Source: Streptomyces sp. MH60
GTDB taxonomy: Bacteria > Actinomycetota > Actinomycetes > Streptomycetales > Streptomycetaceae
Assembly (NCBI RefSeq): GCF_002939385.1
Contig: NZ_MULI01000008.1
Span: 1 to 64,000, forward strand
Direction: 5' to 3'
Length of the DNA: 64,000 nt
Below are positions 63,478 to 64,000 of the stretch, piece by piece. The position numbers and the translations under genes are program-made. The notes beneath the pieces were generated by a model. The model was not told where the DNA came from. It searched no databases and saw only the letters and a list, made by a program, of their open reading frames with translations. Each line of letters begins with the position of its first letter. Within the stretch, counting starts at the first letter, position 1.

Positions 63478-64000
63478 GCGACCTCGTCCTCCTCTTCGAT
63501 GATGCCCTTCATGGCGTGACGGACCAGAAGTCCCCACTCCTCCAGATCGCCCCTCTTCGGCATAACGTTCCAGGACCGACCGTGGTGGGGGGCCTTGCTG
63601 ATGTCGAAGTAGGGGTCGAGGAAGGGCGGAGGCACGAAGTCCTCGTCCTCGTCACTGAGGTCCTCCGCCATCGCCTCACGCTCCTCCTCGGCGAGGGTGG
63701 AGGTGAAATCACACCTCGTGAAGAAGTTGTAGACCGAGAGGCCCTCCTGGTTGAGGATCGCCGCGCTGGCGGCCGTCTGCAGGGTCGCCTGAATGCGGTC
63801 GGTCTCCCACCCAGACGGCGCGCTGGGCATGAGCAGCAGGCGTGCCTGCGCGCACAGGTCGATGAAGGTCTCCTTGTCGCCTCCTCCGAGGTCGACAATG
63901 ACCACGTCGTGCTTCTCCCGGAGCGGCCGGAGTCGCTTCTTCAGGGAGATGGCATCCGGCCCCGTGGAAGGGTGCACCACCAGCTTGAACGGGATCTTGT
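63474..64000 (-). CDS. ParA-like ATPase, truncated by window edge
   Basis: At least 175 residues; the frame stays open through the right edge, so the N-terminus with the Walker A motif lies outside. The visible part has a ParA/MinD-type Walker B segment, KHDVVIVDLGGGDKETFIDL, followed by ARLLLMPSAPSGWETDRIQA (the 'llvp..p...' strand) and an acidic C-terminal region (EDLSDEDEDFVPPPF). ParA ATPases move plasmid or phage-plasmid DNA over the nucleoid through a ParB partner. Its overlap with the ParB-like gene supports one operon. Confidence 0.68.
   Translation of the reverse strand, partial: KIPFKLVVHPSTGPDAISLKKRLRPLREKHDVVIVDLGGGDKETFIDLCAQARLLLMPSAPSGWETDRIQATLQTAASAAILNQEGLSVYNFFTRCDFTSTLAEEEREAMAEDLSDEDEDFVPPPFLDPYFDISKAPHHGRSWNVMPKRGDLEEWGLLVRHAMKGIIEEEDEVA

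Overview
The window is high-GC actinobacterial DNA. GTG starts, stop/start overlaps (ATGA, GTGA), AGGAGG-type ribosome binding sites and the protein repertoire point to a Streptomyces host. It is most of a temperate tailed phage with a contractile tail (myovirus-like): prohead protease, scaffold-like protein, major capsid protein, portal, tail sheath, tail tube, frameshifted tail chaperone, tape measure and baseplate hub are all present. No terminase or integrase is visible. A ParA-like ATPase (cut by the right edge), a putative ParB-like partner, a pair of identical 20-bp palindromes and a toxin-antitoxin pair suggest a phage-plasmid maintained as an extrachromosomal element (inference).

Layout. 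1-13.6 kb: about 31 small, tightly overlapping plus-strand genes, mostly unrecognised (small DNA-binding and Cys-rich proteins, one lipoprotein, one membrane protein with a PASTA-like domain), ending with dCTP deaminase. 13.7-15.5 kb: a 592-aa coiled-coil protein of unknown role. 15.5-31.2 kb: structural block with portal, a 1374-aa beta-helix/SGNH fibre, CHAP endolysin, an XhlA-like membrane protein and a large SWIM/ADP-ribosyltransferase-like protein. 31.3-34.3 kb: minus-strand four-gene cassette (XRE regulator, ImmA/IrrE protease, seven-helix MAB_1171c-like membrane protein, PAP2-like membrane protein). 34.5-51.6 kb: holin-like protein, head genes, fibre-like genes, HNH endonuclease, phosphodiester glycosidase, thyX, a minus-strand RelE/AbrB pair and an Arr-like protein. 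51.6-62.5 kb: minus-strand alarmone-hydrolase-like gene, then sheath, tube, chaperone, tape measure and a hub protein with two cell-wall lytic domains. 62.5-64 kb: twin palindromes and a minus-strand ParA/ParB-like operon.

Regulation. The most striking signal is a bipartite element, CTGTCY-N20(21)-AAGGGGTGA, found 17 times. Sixteen copies lie just upstream of a structural gene or late transcription unit and none lies in the left small-gene block. It looks like a phage-specific late promoter. Many copies directly follow a strong hairpin terminator, so the late region is built of insulated units. Minus-strand accessory genes sit between these units. The left block instead shows hairpin leaders that partly enclose the ribosome binding site.
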